Origin: Cohnella sp. OV330
GTDB lineage: Bacteria > Bacillota > Bacilli > Paenibacillales > Paenibacillaceae
DNA length: 64,000 nt
Assembly: GCF_900112065.1 (NCBI RefSeq)
Contig: NZ_FOKE01000004.1
Span: forward strand, 248,001 to 312,000
Reading direction: 5' to 3'
Positions 8,703 through 17,484 of the stretch are shown in pieces. The translations under genes and the position numbers were made by a program. The first letter of the stretch is position 1. Every line of letters starts with the position of its first letter. Under the pieces are notes generated by a model. The model saw only the letters and a list, made by a program, of their open reading frames with translations. It had not been told where the DNA came from and did no database searches.

Positions 8703-9095
8703 TCACGACCTGCCGACGAGCCGCAAGCCCCTGTCTTTTTCCCGCTCGAAGCCGTAGAAGCGCGTGCCCTGATACGTTAACATGCCGGCATCCTGCTCCG
8801 CCAACAGCCCGTACTCGCCGCCGCTCATCTTGAATTCGATGCGCGCGCCGTCCGAGAGCTCGAACGTCGCGTAGTAGTAAGTATCCGACTGGTGATGGGA
8901 GATGCCGTCGTCGTGATGATGGCGATAATGGACGAGCGAACGCTTGGAGACGACGCGGGAGGCGACGGACAACAGCGGCTGCTTGTTGTTGTGGCTCCAC
9001 TCTCCGATGCTACGGACGCCGAAGATCGCGATGATGCCGAGTACCACGCAGAACAGAACCGGAAGAATGACCTGCAGTTCGCCCAAAATGTCCAA
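8703..9095 (-). CDS. DUF2500-type small membrane protein
   Basis: A 130-residue protein with one N-terminal membrane helix (about residues 10-27) and a soluble part that contains YRHHHDDGISHHQSDTYYYATFEL. This layout matches the DUF2500 family (YhhM-like) of unknown function. The start is TTG at 9095, supported by AGGAG 9 bases upstream. It stands alone between convergent mtnB and a 120-base gap; the histidine cluster could bind metal, but this is only suggested by composition. Confidence 0.6.
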   Translation of the reverse strand: MDILGELQVILPVLFCVVLGIIAIFGVRSIGEWSHNNKQPLLSVASRVVSKRSLVHYRHHHDDGISHHQSDTYYYATFELSDGARIEFKMSGGEYGLLAEQDAGMLTYQGTRFYGFEREKDRGLRLVGRS

Positions 9096-9216
9096 ATCGA
9101 TCCGCTCCTCTCAGTTCCTGTCGCCGGCCTAGCCGCTTATACCTATATGTACGCGGCTCGGTCCGAAAACTTAACTGAAAAAAACGGAATCGCCATCCGG
9201 CCCGGAAACGAAACGA

Positions 9217-9600
9217 TTAGGGCTTCGTAGACTTGACCTTGCTGACGTGACGGAAGCGGAGCGCCGACCAGACGGCATCGATCGCGACGTTGCTGACGAC
9301 GCGGTAATCGGTCCGGGTCTCCATGATCCGCCACAGCAGATCCCGGTTCAAATCGGTCTGAACCTTGGCGGATTGCTTCGGATACGAGATCCAGCATACG
9401 GCGTCCGGCTGCAGCAGCGGGATGATTTTCGGCAGCGTTTTCAGCACGTCCTCGGTGTTTTTGACGAACACGAGCACAAAGTCGAATCTGCCCTCCGCCT
9501 GCGTCTCGGCGTCTACGCCGAGGTCGAAGCCTTCCGGCGCCCCGTATACGAGCGCCTTCCCCGTCTTGTAATACAATTTCTGATAAAGCGGCTTTTCCAT
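9217..9600 (-). CDS. Conserved hypothetical protein, DUF3052-like
   Basis: A 127-residue soluble protein. It has an early VYGAPEGFD segment, a mid FDFVLVFVKNTEDVLK strand-helix and a C-terminal VAIDAVWSALRFR; this arrangement resembles the DUF3052 family, for which no enzyme activity is known. AAGGAG lies 9 bases before the ATG. It is 49 bases downstream of dnaD on the same strand and may share the hbd-ackA-dnaD transcript. I cannot assign a function. Confidence 0.5.
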   Translation of the reverse strand: MEKPLYQKLYYKTGKALVYGAPEGFDLGVDAETQAEGRFDFVLVFVKNTEDVLKTLPKIIPLLQPDAVCWISYPKQSAKVQTDLNRDLLWRIMETRTDYRVVSNVAIDAVWSALRFRHVSKVKSTKP

Positions 9601-9649
9601 CGTCGCATGCTCCTTCTTGTCATCTGGCTAAAGCGGCCGACCCTATCGG

Positions 9650-10375
9650 TCAACGCCCGGTGCGGAAGCGCTGGGCGTGCGCCCTTGCGTCCTCTACGCT
9701 GCGGACCCGATTGCGGCTCCATTCGAGCAATATTCTGTCCATATATCGAAAAGAAAGCTTGCCCGCGAACACCGATTCCTTGAGCGCGAACAAGATCAAT
9801 TCCTCCGCGTACTTGTCCTGGTCGAGCCAGCCGGCGATCGTCTCCGCCTCCATCGGCGAGATCGGACGCCCGAACTCCCGCTCGAATACGGCGAACAGGC
9901 TGACCGTCTCGGCGTCCGGGCCGTCCTCCCGCGCCGATCGGTCTCCCGTTGCATAGTCCGCGGCTCCCGACGCGGCGAACGACGACGGAGACCCCGCCGC
10001 CCGAACGGGGGCTTCGCCCGACGCGACCAGCTGCGCGATCGCCTGGAACAGGCCGGCCAGGTTGTAGCGCTCGGCTCTGATGCCCGACACCGGGTCGCTC
10101 ACCTCGTCGATCGCGATCAAGCCGCGGCGGATGAGCTTCTGCAGCGACTCGCCGATGACGGCGCCCGACGCCCCGAGCCGCTGTTGAAGCTGCTCCATCG
10201 TCGGAAAATCGTTCTGCTCCAGCTGCCTGAAGGCGACGACCTGGATCAGCAGCATGCAGTCCGTGTCGGTCAGCCCCAGCATCCGGTAGACGCGCAGCAG
10301 CGCGTAGGGAATGCTGGCCGCGCCGTCCATGTAAGCTTCGGCCAGGCTGGCCGCCATGCCGCTGGCGTCATTCAT
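9650..10375 (-). CDS. dnaD: DnaD-domain primosomal protein
   Basis: A 241-residue DnaD-family protein needed for replication initiation and restart in Firmicutes. The N-terminal part (about residues 15-115) is a winged helix with QLEQNDFPTMEQLQQRLG; the C-terminal DnaD_2 domain (about 158-235) has EFGRPISPMEAETIAGWLD and ends with YMDRILLEWSRN. A low-complexity linker of about 45 residues joins them. Its start overlaps the ackA stop by 8 bases. In B. subtilis dnaD sits between asnS and nth; its fusion into an hbd-ackA operon here is unusual. Confidence 0.88.
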   Translation of the reverse strand: MNDASGMAASLAEAYMDGAASIPYALLRVYRMLGLTDTDCMLLIQVVAFRQLEQNDFPTMEQLQQRLGASGAVIGESLQKLIRRGLIAIDEVSDPVSGIRAERYNLAGLFQAIAQLVASGEAPVRAAGSPSSFAASGAADYATGDRSAREDGPDAETVSLFAVFEREFGRPISPMEAETIAGWLDQDKYAEELILFALKESVFAGKLSFRYMDRILLEWSRNRVRSVEDARAHAQRFRTGR

Positions 10376-11591
10376 TAGCTGCAGCCTCCTCGGCCGCCTT
10401 CACGAGCCTAAATGTGTCGCGCGCGATAAGCAGCTCTTCGTTCGTCGGCACGACGAGGACCTCGACCTTGGAAGCATCCGTCGAGATTCTGCGAGAATCG
10501 CCGGAGCGGACGCGGTTGCGCGAATCGTCGAGCTCGATGCCGAGGAACGTCAAGCCTTCGCAGACCGCCTTGCGCAGCACGTCCGAGTTTTCGCCGACGC
10601 CTGCCGTGAACAGCAGCACGTCGATGCCGTTCATCGCGGCCGCGTAGGCGCCGACGTACTTGCGGATGCGGTAGGCGTACATCTCGAACGCGGTCCTCGC
10701 GGGCTCGCTGCCTTCGTTCATCGCCTGCACGACTTCGCGCATGTCGCTGCTGATGCCGGAGATCGCGATCAGGCCGCTGTGCTTGTTCAGCATGGAGTTG
10801 ACCTCCGACAGCGTCAGCTCCTCCTTGTTCATCGCGTACGGCACGATCGCGGGATCCAGATCTCCGCTGCGCGTGCCCATCATGAGCCCCTCGAGCGGCG
10901 TCATGCCCATGCTCGTGTCGAACGACTTGCCGTCCAGTATCGCCGTGCAGCTCGCGCCGTTGCCGATATGGCAGCTGACGATCTTCAGCTCCTCGAGCGG
11001 CTTTTCCAAATATTCGGCTGCCCGCTTGCTCACGTAATCGTGCGACGTCCCATGGAAACCGTAGCGACGGATCTGATGCTTGCGGTAGAGCACCATCGGA
11101 ATCGCGTACAAGTACGAGGTCTTGGGCATCGTCTGATGAAAGGCCGTATCGAATACGACCGCCTGCGGAACGTCCGGCAGGTTCGTCTCTACGGCAAGAA
11201 TGCCCATCATATGGGCCGGGTTGTGCAGCGGCGCCAGGTCGAACAGCTTGCGAACCTCCAACTTGACGTCCGCGTCGATGAGCACCGACTCGCTGAACGT
11301 CTCCCCTCCGTGAACGATCCGATGGCCGACGGCCTGCACCTCGTCGATATTGCGCAGCACGCCGAAGCGGCGATGCGTCAGCATGTCGAGCACCTTGCGG
11401 ACGGCGGTCGTATGCTCGAGAATCTCGCTGACCTCGCGTACCTCCGGCTGACCTTCGACCTCGTGCGTCAGGATCGACGACTCCATGCCGATCCGTTCCA
11501 CGCGGCCTTTGGCGAGCACGTTTTCCGTCTTCATGTCGTACAACTGGTACTTCAGCGAGGAGCTTCCCGCGTTGATGACTAGCACGTTCAT
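10368..11591 (-). CDS. ackA: Acetate kinase
   Basis: A 407-residue ASKHA-family kinase interconverting acetate plus ATP and acetyl phosphate. It opens with NAGSSSLKYQLYDM, contains FDTAFHQTMP, the phosphate-binding HIGNGAS and the C-terminal TAGVGENS. Butyrate kinase is the closest alternative, but these motifs and the ~400-residue length match AckA better. The start overlaps the hbd stop (ATGA), so it is co-translated with a 3-hydroxyacyl-CoA dehydrogenase. No phosphotransacetylase gene is seen nearby. Confidence 0.9.
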   Translation of the reverse strand: MNVLVINAGSSSLKYQLYDMKTENVLAKGRVERIGMESSILTHEVEGQPEVREVSEILEHTTAVRKVLDMLTHRRFGVLRNIDEVQAVGHRIVHGGETFSESVLIDADVKLEVRKLFDLAPLHNPAHMMGILAVETNLPDVPQAVVFDTAFHQTMPKTSYLYAIPMVLYRKHQIRRYGFHGTSHDYVSKRAAEYLEKPLEELKIVSCHIGNGASCTAILDGKSFDTSMGMTPLEGLMMGTRSGDLDPAIVPYAMNKEELTLSEVNSMLNKHSGLIAISGISSDMREVVQAMNEGSEPARTAFEMYAYRIRKYVGAYAAAMNGIDVLLFTAGVGENSDVLRKAVCEGLTFLGIELDDSRNRVRSGDSRRISTDASKVEVLVVPTNEELLIARDTFRLVKAAEEAAANE

Positions 11592-12460
11592 GACTGGCGC
11601 TCACCGTCCTTCGTATACTTGAAGAAGCCTTGTCCCGACTTCACGCCGAGTTGGCCTGCGCGAACCTTCTTCTTCAGGAGGATCGACGGCCTGTACTTGA
11701 GCTCCCCGTATTCCCTGAACATCCGGTCGAGCGCCGCCCATACCGAGTCTAGGCCGAACCGATCCGCCATCTCGAGCGGGCCGTAGTGAAACTGGTATCC
11801 GATGCGCATCGCCGCGTCGATATCCTCCGGCGAGGCCACCCCCTCCTGAAGCACGCTCAGCGACTCGTTGATGAGCAGGCAGATGAGCCGCGTCGTCACG
11901 AAGCCGGGCGACTCGAACACCATGATGCCCTTTTTGGACAGATCCCGCTCGATGAACTCTTTCGTCCGCTCGTACGTGTCGTCGGACGTCTGCAAGCCCC
12001 GCACGATCTCCACGACGTCGATCCGGAACGCCGGATAAACGAAGTGCATGCCGATCACGCGCTCGGGATGCTTGGTCACGCTGGCCAGCTCGGTGAGGCT
12101 GAGCGTCGACGTATTGCTCGCCAGCACGCGGCCTTCGGGTATAATATCGTCCAGCTGCTGGAAGACCGCTTTCTTGCTTTCCAGATCTTCGCTGATCGTC
12201 TCGATGATCAAATCGCATTCGGCGAGATGCTCTAGCGAAGGCTCGGCATGGATCCGATTCAATATGAGTTTTTTCTCCGCTTGCGTAATGGCCCAACGCT
12301 CGATCTGACGGTCGAGGTTTTTCTCGAGCGCGAGCTGCGCCTGCTTCAGGCGCGCGCCGGAGCTGTCGGTCATATGCACGTCCAGCCCTTTGGCAGCCAG
12401 CATCTCCGCGATGCTCTGGCCCATCGTCCCCGCCCCTACTACGCCGATCGTCCGAAACAT
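11588..12460 (-). CDS. hbd: 3-hydroxybutyryl-CoA dehydrogenase
   Basis: A 290-residue NAD-dependent dehydrogenase of the 3-hydroxyacyl-CoA family. It begins with the Rossmann loop GVVGAGTMGQSIA, has SNTSTLSLTELA and HFVYPAFRID in the middle, and the C-terminal helical domain with YGPLEMADRFGLD. The start at 12460 is chosen for AAGGAGT 7 bases upstream and because the Rossmann loop then begins at residue 5. It probably reduces acetoacetyl-CoA or oxidises 3-hydroxyacyl-CoA. It leads an overlapping hbd-ackA-dnaD operon. Confidence 0.85.
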   Translation of the reverse strand: MFRTIGVVGAGTMGQSIAEMLAAKGLDVHMTDSSGARLKQAQLALEKNLDRQIERWAITQAEKKLILNRIHAEPSLEHLAECDLIIETISEDLESKKAVFQQLDDIIPEGRVLASNTSTLSLTELASVTKHPERVIGMHFVYPAFRIDVVEIVRGLQTSDDTYERTKEFIERDLSKKGIMVFESPGFVTTRLICLLINESLSVLQEGVASPEDIDAAMRIGYQFHYGPLEMADRFGLDSVWAALDRMFREYGELKYRPSILLKKKVRAGQLGVKSGQGFFKYTKDGERQS

Positions 12461-12511
12461 CCGCCGTACTCCTTCCCCGATTGCGCGTTCTGCATCCAAC
12501 CTGACTTTCCC

Positions 12512-12540
12512 ATATTAACATACCCGCTCTCCGACATAAA
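12512..12540 (-). promoter_or_regulatory. Candidate promoter for hbd-ackA-dnaD
   Basis: On the minus strand TAATAT (12517-12512), preceded by TGT as an extended -10, lies 17 bases from a poor -35, TTTATG (12540-12535). It is about 50 bases ahead of the hbd start. Confidence 0.35.
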
Positions 12541-12629
12541 CCGACGCGGCCTGCGGAATCCGGGAAGGGTTTGCGTCGGTTTTGCGTCGGGAATGTGACA
12601 AGCGGGCATTCGTGCCTTTGCTGCATCCG

Positions 12630-12660
12630 GAAAACGTCGTTCGCCGTTCAAACGACGTTT
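12630..12660 (-). terminator. Hairpin terminator after hisC (first copy)
   Basis: A perfect 10-base stem, AAACGTCGTT (12632-12641) with AACGACGTTT (12651-12660), lies 7 bases after the stop of the aminotransferase. On the minus strand it is followed by only four T residues, so the U tract is weak. Confidence 0.55.
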
Positions 12661-12666
12661 ATCCGT

Positions 12667-13839
12667 TTAGGATAGCTTCTCGTCGGCGAATCGTAAAACG
12701 TCGGACAAACAAGCGAGCAGCAGGTCGATCTCCTCCGCGGTTCCCACCGATATGCGCAGCCGATCGTGCAGTCCCCATCCCGTCCCGCTTCGGACGATGA
12801 CGCCCCGCCTTAGCAATTCGCCGTATACAGATGCCGTCCGTCTACCGAAGTCCGCGAGCACAAAGTTAGACTGCGAGGGCACTGAGCGAACGCCGAGACG
12901 TTCGAGTCCTTCGCGCAGGCGAATGCGGCCCGCCGCGTTCTTGCGCAATGTCGCTTCAAGATGCGTCTCGTCGTCCAGAGCCGCGGCCGCCGCGGCCTGG
13001 GCGAGCGCGTTGACGTTGAACGGCTCCTTCACGGCGAGCATATGCGCGATGACGTCCGCCGGGCCTGCGGCGAAGCCCGCCCGGATGCCCGCAAGCCCGT
13101 AAGCTTTGGAAAAGGTCTGCAGCACGACGAGCCGGGCTCCTTTGCGGAGCAATTCGAATCCGTCGGCATAATCCGGCGCGTCCGCGAAATGCGAATAAGC
13201 GGCATCCAGCACAAGCAGACACCTTTCCGGCAGACGCGACAGCAAATACGCGAGCTCCGTCTTCGGCATGTACGTACCGGTCGGATTGTTCGGCGAGCAG
13301 ACGAACACCAGCTTCGTGCGCGGGTCCACCGCAGCCAGCAGGTCGTCGGCTCGCAGCGCAAAGGAATCGGGCAGCGGCACCGCGATCGTCTCCGCGTTCA
13401 TGAGACGCCCGCCGAAGGCGTATTCGCTGAACGTCGGCGCGTACGTCGCGATTCGATCGCCCGGCTCTAGATAAGCTTCGCAGATGAGCGTGATGAGCTC
13501 GTCCGCGCCGTTCGCTACGATAAACTGGGCGTCGTCCAGAGACAGCTTCGCCGCCAGCTTGCTTCGAAGCAGCCCGGCACGGTCGTCGGGATAGCGGTGC
13601 ATATCCGGCAGCATATCGCGGACGGCTTGAAGGGCGAGCGGGGACGGACCGAGCGGATTTTCGTTGGATGCCAGCTTGACGACCCGTTCGAGTCCGTATT
13701 CGGCTCGGATGTCCGCGATCGAACGTCCGGGAACGTAAGGCTGCATGGCCGCGAGCGCCGCGCGGGGCGACGGGCCCGGCGCAGCCTGGTCCTGGGTCGT
13801 TGAAACGGATGGTTCGATGGACGGATTACGGTTTTGCAT
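12667..13839 (-). CDS. hisC: Histidinol-phosphate/aromatic aminotransferase (first HisC paralogue)
   Basis: A 390-residue class II-type aminotransferase. It has the HisC opening VKLASNENPLGPSP, CSPNNPTGTY and the PLP-lysine motif TFSKAYGLAGIRAGF. A roughly 30-residue low-complexity N-terminal extension is unusual for the family. Family knowledge: HisC acts in histidine synthesis and in many Bacilli also transaminates phenylpyruvate and hydroxyphenylpyruvate. It is a single transcription unit with its own extended -10 promoter and terminator, unlike the second copy in the trp-tyrA cluster. Which copy serves histidine cannot be told from sequence. Confidence 0.82.
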   Translation of the reverse strand: MQNRNPSIEPSVSTTQDQAAPGPSPRAALAAMQPYVPGRSIADIRAEYGLERVVKLASNENPLGPSPLALQAVRDMLPDMHRYPDDRAGLLRSKLAAKLSLDDAQFIVANGADELITLICEAYLEPGDRIATYAPTFSEYAFGGRLMNAETIAVPLPDSFALRADDLLAAVDPRTKLVFVCSPNNPTGTYMPKTELAYLLSRLPERCLLVLDAAYSHFADAPDYADGFELLRKGARLVVLQTFSKAYGLAGIRAGFAAGPADVIAHMLAVKEPFNVNALAQAAAAAALDDETHLEATLRKNAAGRIRLREGLERLGVRSVPSQSNFVLADFGRRTASVYGELLRRGVIVRSGTGWGLHDRLRISVGTAEEIDLLLACLSDVLRFADEKLS

Positions 13840-13875
13840 AGCATCGATCAGCTCCTGTACGCTTGATAATGCTAT

Positions 13876-13909
13876 ATTATATCACCGCGTTAACATAATA
13901 AAGCGTTAA
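13876..13909 (-). promoter_or_regulatory. Extended -10 promoter of hisC with two direct repeats
   Basis: TATAAT (13881-13876), preceded by TGA, forms an extended -10 on the minus strand. No good -35 exists at normal spacing. Instead two copies of TTAACGC (13893-13887 and 13909-13903) lie 16 bases apart, upstream of the -10. They are candidates for an activator or repressor site. Confidence 0.45.
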
Positions 13910-13912
13910 TGT

Positions 13913-13953
13913 AAAAAACAAGACTGTAATTCGTCCGTGAAGCACGAATTGCA
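13913..13953 (-). terminator. Intrinsic terminator after the anti-sigma gene
   Basis: CTGCAATTCGT and ACGAATTACAG pair with one mismatch; on the minus strand TTGTTTTTT follows. It ends the sigma/anti-sigma transcript 16 bases past the stop codon. Confidence 0.8.
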
Positions 13954-13968
13954 GCCCTGTTGATGTAC

Positions 13969-15234
13969 TTACTTCACGCTGCGTACGGTCGAATCGTCCA
14001 CGAGCACCGTAGCGAGCTGTTTTTTCCAGCTGTCCAAATATTTGTCTTCCTTCGCCCACTGCGCCATGATCAGCGATTCGTTCGATTGAAGCGGAATGCG
14101 GAGCGGATCCTGCTCCCCGCCAAGCAAATGGTAAGGGTACACCACGAGCTCGCCGTCCAGCACGATCACGAGCATGTCCTCGTTGGGCGACGAAAATGCG
14201 TCCTTGGCGCCTGGCTCGATCTGAAGAATCTGCGACCAGGTCGGGTACAGCGTGTCGAACTTGTTGATCGATTCGGGCAGCGGGGTCGACAGCTCCGTCA
14301 GCGTCTTGTTCGCAAGGGGCGCGTAAGGCTGCCCGGCCGTGTCTGCCGCCGCCGCTACCCAGCTGCCCGTACGACGGATGATCGACCACTGCTCCGTATG
14401 CGCAACGGGCGCCGCAGCGTCCTTTTCCGCGACCGGCGTCTCGGTCGCCTCCGCGGTTTTCATCGCTTCTTCGAGCGAGACGTGCGGCTCGGATTCGGGC
14501 TCGAACGCCGTGCGCTGCGCGCCCGCCGCCAGCTGATCCATATCCTTCACCCATCGATAGACGCGGTTCGGGGCGTCCGACGGATTTTGCTCGACCGATA
14601 CGTACTTGTTGCCCACGAACAGCAGCCGTTCGGCCAGCGGCGCCGCTGACGATTCGCGGAGCGCGCCGAGGTCGGTCTTGGCCGCATCTTTGCCCGTCAC
14701 GGGGTAAGCGATCAGTTTCTGGGCGAGCGCCTGGCTGCCTGCGTCTGTCGATACGGCTTCGATCTTCCAAAAGTTCTGGCCATAAGGCATCACGATGCCT
14801 TCTCCCTGCGCCGCAAGCTCGAACTGCCCGTCCGTCGGCGCGATAAAGAGGGTCCGATAGCTGCTGACGACGTTGCCGTCTTCGCTTTTCGGGTCTGCGC
14901 GAAGACCGAGCAGCAGCGCTGAATGCAGCTCCGCGTCTGCGTCGGCGAATAGGGGCGCTTCCGTACCGGCGGTCTGGCCTGCCCGCTGCAGGTCCATCGA
15001 ACCGGCAGGGCCGCCCGAGCCGAACGACCAATGCCACAAGCCTACGAACAGAAGCAGCACGGCCATCGCCGCGAGACCCGCGCCGTGCCAGCCGAACCGA
15101 AGGAACGGATGGCGACGTCCCACGGGACGCTCGATCGCTTCCTCGATGCGGGCGACCAGCCTCGCGTCAAAACCGTGCTTGATGAGCGGGCCGCGCGATA
15201 GCTGCTGCTTGAGGTCTTTATCATTCGGTTCCAT
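13969..15234 (-). CDS. Putative membrane-anchored anti-sigma factor
   Basis: A 421-residue protein with about 48 cytoplasmic residues, one membrane helix (AAMAVLLLFVGLW, about 55-68) and a long extracytoplasmic domain. No zinc-finger Cys/His pattern is seen in the N-terminus, unlike RsiW-type anti-sigmas; the layout recalls RsiX. Its start overlaps the end of an ECF sigma gene by 14 bases, which is the main evidence for the role. The outer domain is not recognised; it has a Glu/Ala-rich stretch around residues 245-275. Confidence 0.6.
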   Translation of the reverse strand: MEPNDKDLKQQLSRGPLIKHGFDARLVARIEEAIERPVGRRHPFLRFGWHGAGLAAMAVLLLFVGLWHWSFGSGGPAGSMDLQRAGQTAGTEAPLFADADAELHSALLLGLRADPKSEDGNVVSSYRTLFIAPTDGQFELAAQGEGIVMPYGQNFWKIEAVSTDAGSQALAQKLIAYPVTGKDAAKTDLGALRESSAAPLAERLLFVGNKYVSVEQNPSDAPNRVYRWVKDMDQLAAGAQRTAFEPESEPHVSLEEAMKTAEATETPVAEKDAAAPVAHTEQWSIIRRTGSWVAAAADTAGQPYAPLANKTLTELSTPLPESINKFDTLYPTWSQILQIEPGAKDAFSSPNEDMLVIVLDGELVVYPYHLLGGEQDPLRIPLQSNESLIMAQWAKEDKYLDSWKKQLATVLVDDSTVRSVK

Positions 15235-15784
15235 GGCCGTTGCGCTCCTTCATTTTCGCGATTTTGCGACGAGCGTGAAACATCCGCGACTTGACGGTCC
15301 CTTCGGTCACGCCGAGCACGTCTGCGATCTCCTTCAGCGACAGCTGATGATGCGCGTAAAGGATCAGCACCTCCCGCGATTTGACCGGCAGCTTCATCAC
15401 TTGCTTCCACAGGTCGTTCACGGCGTACTGCTCGATGACGTCGTCCTCGACGGAGCGCCGCTGGCCGGTATCGAGACTCCAGTCCGTAAGCGACACCCGG
15501 CGGATGAACGCCGAGCGCTGATGGTCGATCACCGTATTGCGCGTAATCGTGAGGAGCCAGGTCTTGATGGACGAATCGCTTCGGAACGTGTCCAGGTTTT
15601 TGAAAACCTTGACGAATACGTCCTGCGTAATGTCGTCCGCCACGTCCCATTTCCGCGTCAGGCTGTAGGCGAAATTCCACACCTCTTTGCCGTAGGCGGT
15701 CATCAGCTCGTGGAGCACCGTTTTTTTGTCGTCGGAATCGCTCATGTATTTTAGGTATTCGAAATTGGCGTCGGAGTTCTGCAA
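15221..15784 (-). CDS. ECF RNA polymerase sigma factor (SigX/SigM-like)
   Basis: A 187-residue ECF sigma with region 2 around DDITQDVFVKVFKNLDTF and KTWLLTITRNTVIDHQR, and region 4 as LSLKEIADVLGVTEGTVKSRMFHARRK. The start is taken as TTG at 15784 because GAGGTGG lies just upstream; an internal ATG 13 codons later has no ribosome site. It is co-transcribed and overlapping with a membrane protein that is the probable anti-sigma. The KTWLLTI segment is closest in feel to SigX; the regulon is unknown. Confidence 0.85.
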   Translation of the reverse strand: MQNSDANFEYLKYMSDSDDKKTVLHELMTAYGKEVWNFAYSLTRKWDVADDITQDVFVKVFKNLDTFRSDSSIKTWLLTITRNTVIDHQRSAFIRRVSLTDWSLDTGQRRSVEDDVIEQYAVNDLWKQVMKLPVKSREVLILYAHHQLSLKEIADVLGVTEGTVKSRMFHARRKIAKMKERNGHGTE

Positions 15785-15924
15785 ACAACCACCTCATTAT
15801 TGGACGAAGACAAATGACTTCCGGTTCAAATTATTATGTTACCACAATTATTTGGTTCGGTCATTTCCTGTCGTCCCCGGGCGATGCAGGCCCCTTTCGG
15901 CAGGAATCCCGCAGGAACGAGAAT

Positions 15925-15974
15925 AAAAAACGAGGCCGTCCCGCAGCCTTGCTCGGCTAAGCGGAACGGCCTCT
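15925..15974 (-). terminator. Intrinsic terminator after the FtsH-like gene
   Basis: GAGGCCGTTCCGC and GCGGGACGGCCTC arms are followed on the minus strand by GTTTTTT. It lies 11 bases after the stop codon. Confidence 0.85.
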
Positions 15975-15984
15975 TCGATGTCGG

Positions 15985-17484
15985 TCAGGCGGCTGCGGCG
16001 CTCAGATGCGCGCGGAGCTCGTCGCCCGACAGCGTCTCTTCGCGGATCAAAACGTCGAGCAGCTTCGCGAACGTCTCCATATGAGCGGACAACAGCTTGC
16101 GGGTGGCGTCCGTCAAAGCGTCCAAAATGGCTCCGTTTTCCTTGGACCACTGCTCCGCGGTCAGCGCTTCGGGATGAATGATCCCGAGATCCGTCATCCC
16201 CGACTCGATCAGCGTCTTGACGATATTGGTCGCCTGGTCGAAGTCGCCGCGCGAGCCGGTGCTCCGGCCGCCGTAGTGCAGCTCTTCGGCGACGGCGCCG
16301 CCGAGCGCGATCTGGATCTGCGCCTCGAGATAAGTTTTCGTATACAGGTAGCTATCCTTGCGCGGATGGTGACGGACATAACCGAGCGCCTGGCCCCGCG
16401 GCGTCAGCGACACCTGCGCGACGCTGCCCGGCCGCACGCGCTCTGCGACGATGGCATGGCCGAGCTCGTGAAGCGCCACGCGCTCCCGCTCCTCGCTCGT
16501 CGTCTCGCGGTCCATCCGCTCGCCCATCATGACTTTGTCGATCGCCTGCGCCAGATGCGGCGGACGAAGAACTTCGCTCTCTTCGCGCATGGCGTAGATC
16601 GCGGCTTCGTTCATGACGCTCTCGAGCTGCGCGCCGGAGAAGCCGAACGTCTCCTCGGCGACCTTCGCCAGCGATACCTCTTCGGCCAGCGGCTTGTTCC
16701 TCGCATGCAAGCGGAGAATATGCTCGCGTCCGTGCCGGTCCGGCATGTCGACTTGGATGTGCCGGTCGAAGCGTCCGGGACGGGTGAGCGCGTTGTCGAG
16801 CAGTTCCTTGCGATTGGTCGCGGCGATGATCAGCACGCGGACCGACTCGTCGCCTTGAATGCCGTCCATCTCGGTCAGCAGCTGGTTCAGCGTCTGGTCG
16901 TATTCTTTATTCTGGCTGCCGTCGCGCTTGCCGCCGATCGCATCGATCTCGTCGATGAAGATGATCGCGCTGTCGCGCTTCTGCTTGGCGGCCAGCGTAC
17001 GCGCTTGGCGGAAGATGTCGCGGATGCGGCCGGCGCCGACGCCGACGTACATCTCGACGAACTCGCTGCCCGACGCCGCTACGAACGCCGAATTCGTGTG
17101 CTTTGCCGCAGCCTTGGCAAGCAGCGTCTTGCCCGTTCCCGGAGGGCCCGTGAGCAGGATGCCCTTCAGCGGACGAATGCCGAGCTTGGCGATCCGCTCG
17201 CGCTGGACGAGAAAGTCGAGCGCCTCGACGAGCTCGCGCTTGGCCTGCTCCTGTCCGCCGATATCCTCGAACGTCAAGTATGCGGGCGGACGCGAAGGTC
17301 CTTTGCGCGCCGCGCCTCCGAACGCCATGCCGCTGCGCGATTTGGCCATGAACAGCAGGCCGGTGACGAGCCCCGCGCCGAGCAGCAGCGGGAGCGCGGG
17401 CACGCCGATGAAAATCATGAAGACGATAAATACCGGCACGAAGCCGATCGCGATCTCTTTACCGTAGGATCTCCAATTACGCAT
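15985..17484 (-). CDS. Short FtsH-like AAA metalloprotease
   Basis: This 499-residue protein has the FtsH core: Walker A GPPGTGKT, Walker B IIFIDEIDA, second region of homology ATNRKELLDNALTRPGRFD, and the zinc site HELGHAI in the protease domain. FtsH proper is about 640 residues with a ~75-residue extracytoplasmic loop between two helices; here two hydrophobic segments (about residues 10-28 and 31-46) are almost contiguous, so the loop is missing. It is therefore a separate paralogue, anchored as a hairpin. It overlaps by 8 bases with an upstream single-helix protein that may replace the missing outer domain or act as a partner. Substrates are unknown. Confidence 0.82.
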   Translation of the reverse strand: MRNWRSYGKEIAIGFVPVFIVFMIFIGVPALPLLLGAGLVTGLLFMAKSRSGMAFGGAARKGPSRPPAYLTFEDIGGQEQAKRELVEALDFLVQRERIAKLGIRPLKGILLTGPPGTGKTLLAKAAAKHTNSAFVAASGSEFVEMYVGVGAGRIRDIFRQARTLAAKQKRDSAIIFIDEIDAIGGKRDGSQNKEYDQTLNQLLTEMDGIQGDESVRVLIIAATNRKELLDNALTRPGRFDRHIQVDMPDRHGREHILRLHARNKPLAEEVSLAKVAEETFGFSGAQLESVMNEAAIYAMREESEVLRPPHLAQAIDKVMMGERMDRETTSEERERVALHELGHAIVAERVRPGSVAQVSLTPRGQALGYVRHHPRKDSYLYTKTYLEAQIQIALGGAVAEELHYGGRSTGSRGDFDQATNIVKTLIESGMTDLGIIHPEALTAEQWSKENGAILDALTDATRKLLSAHMETFAKLLDVLIREETLSGDELRAHLSAAAA

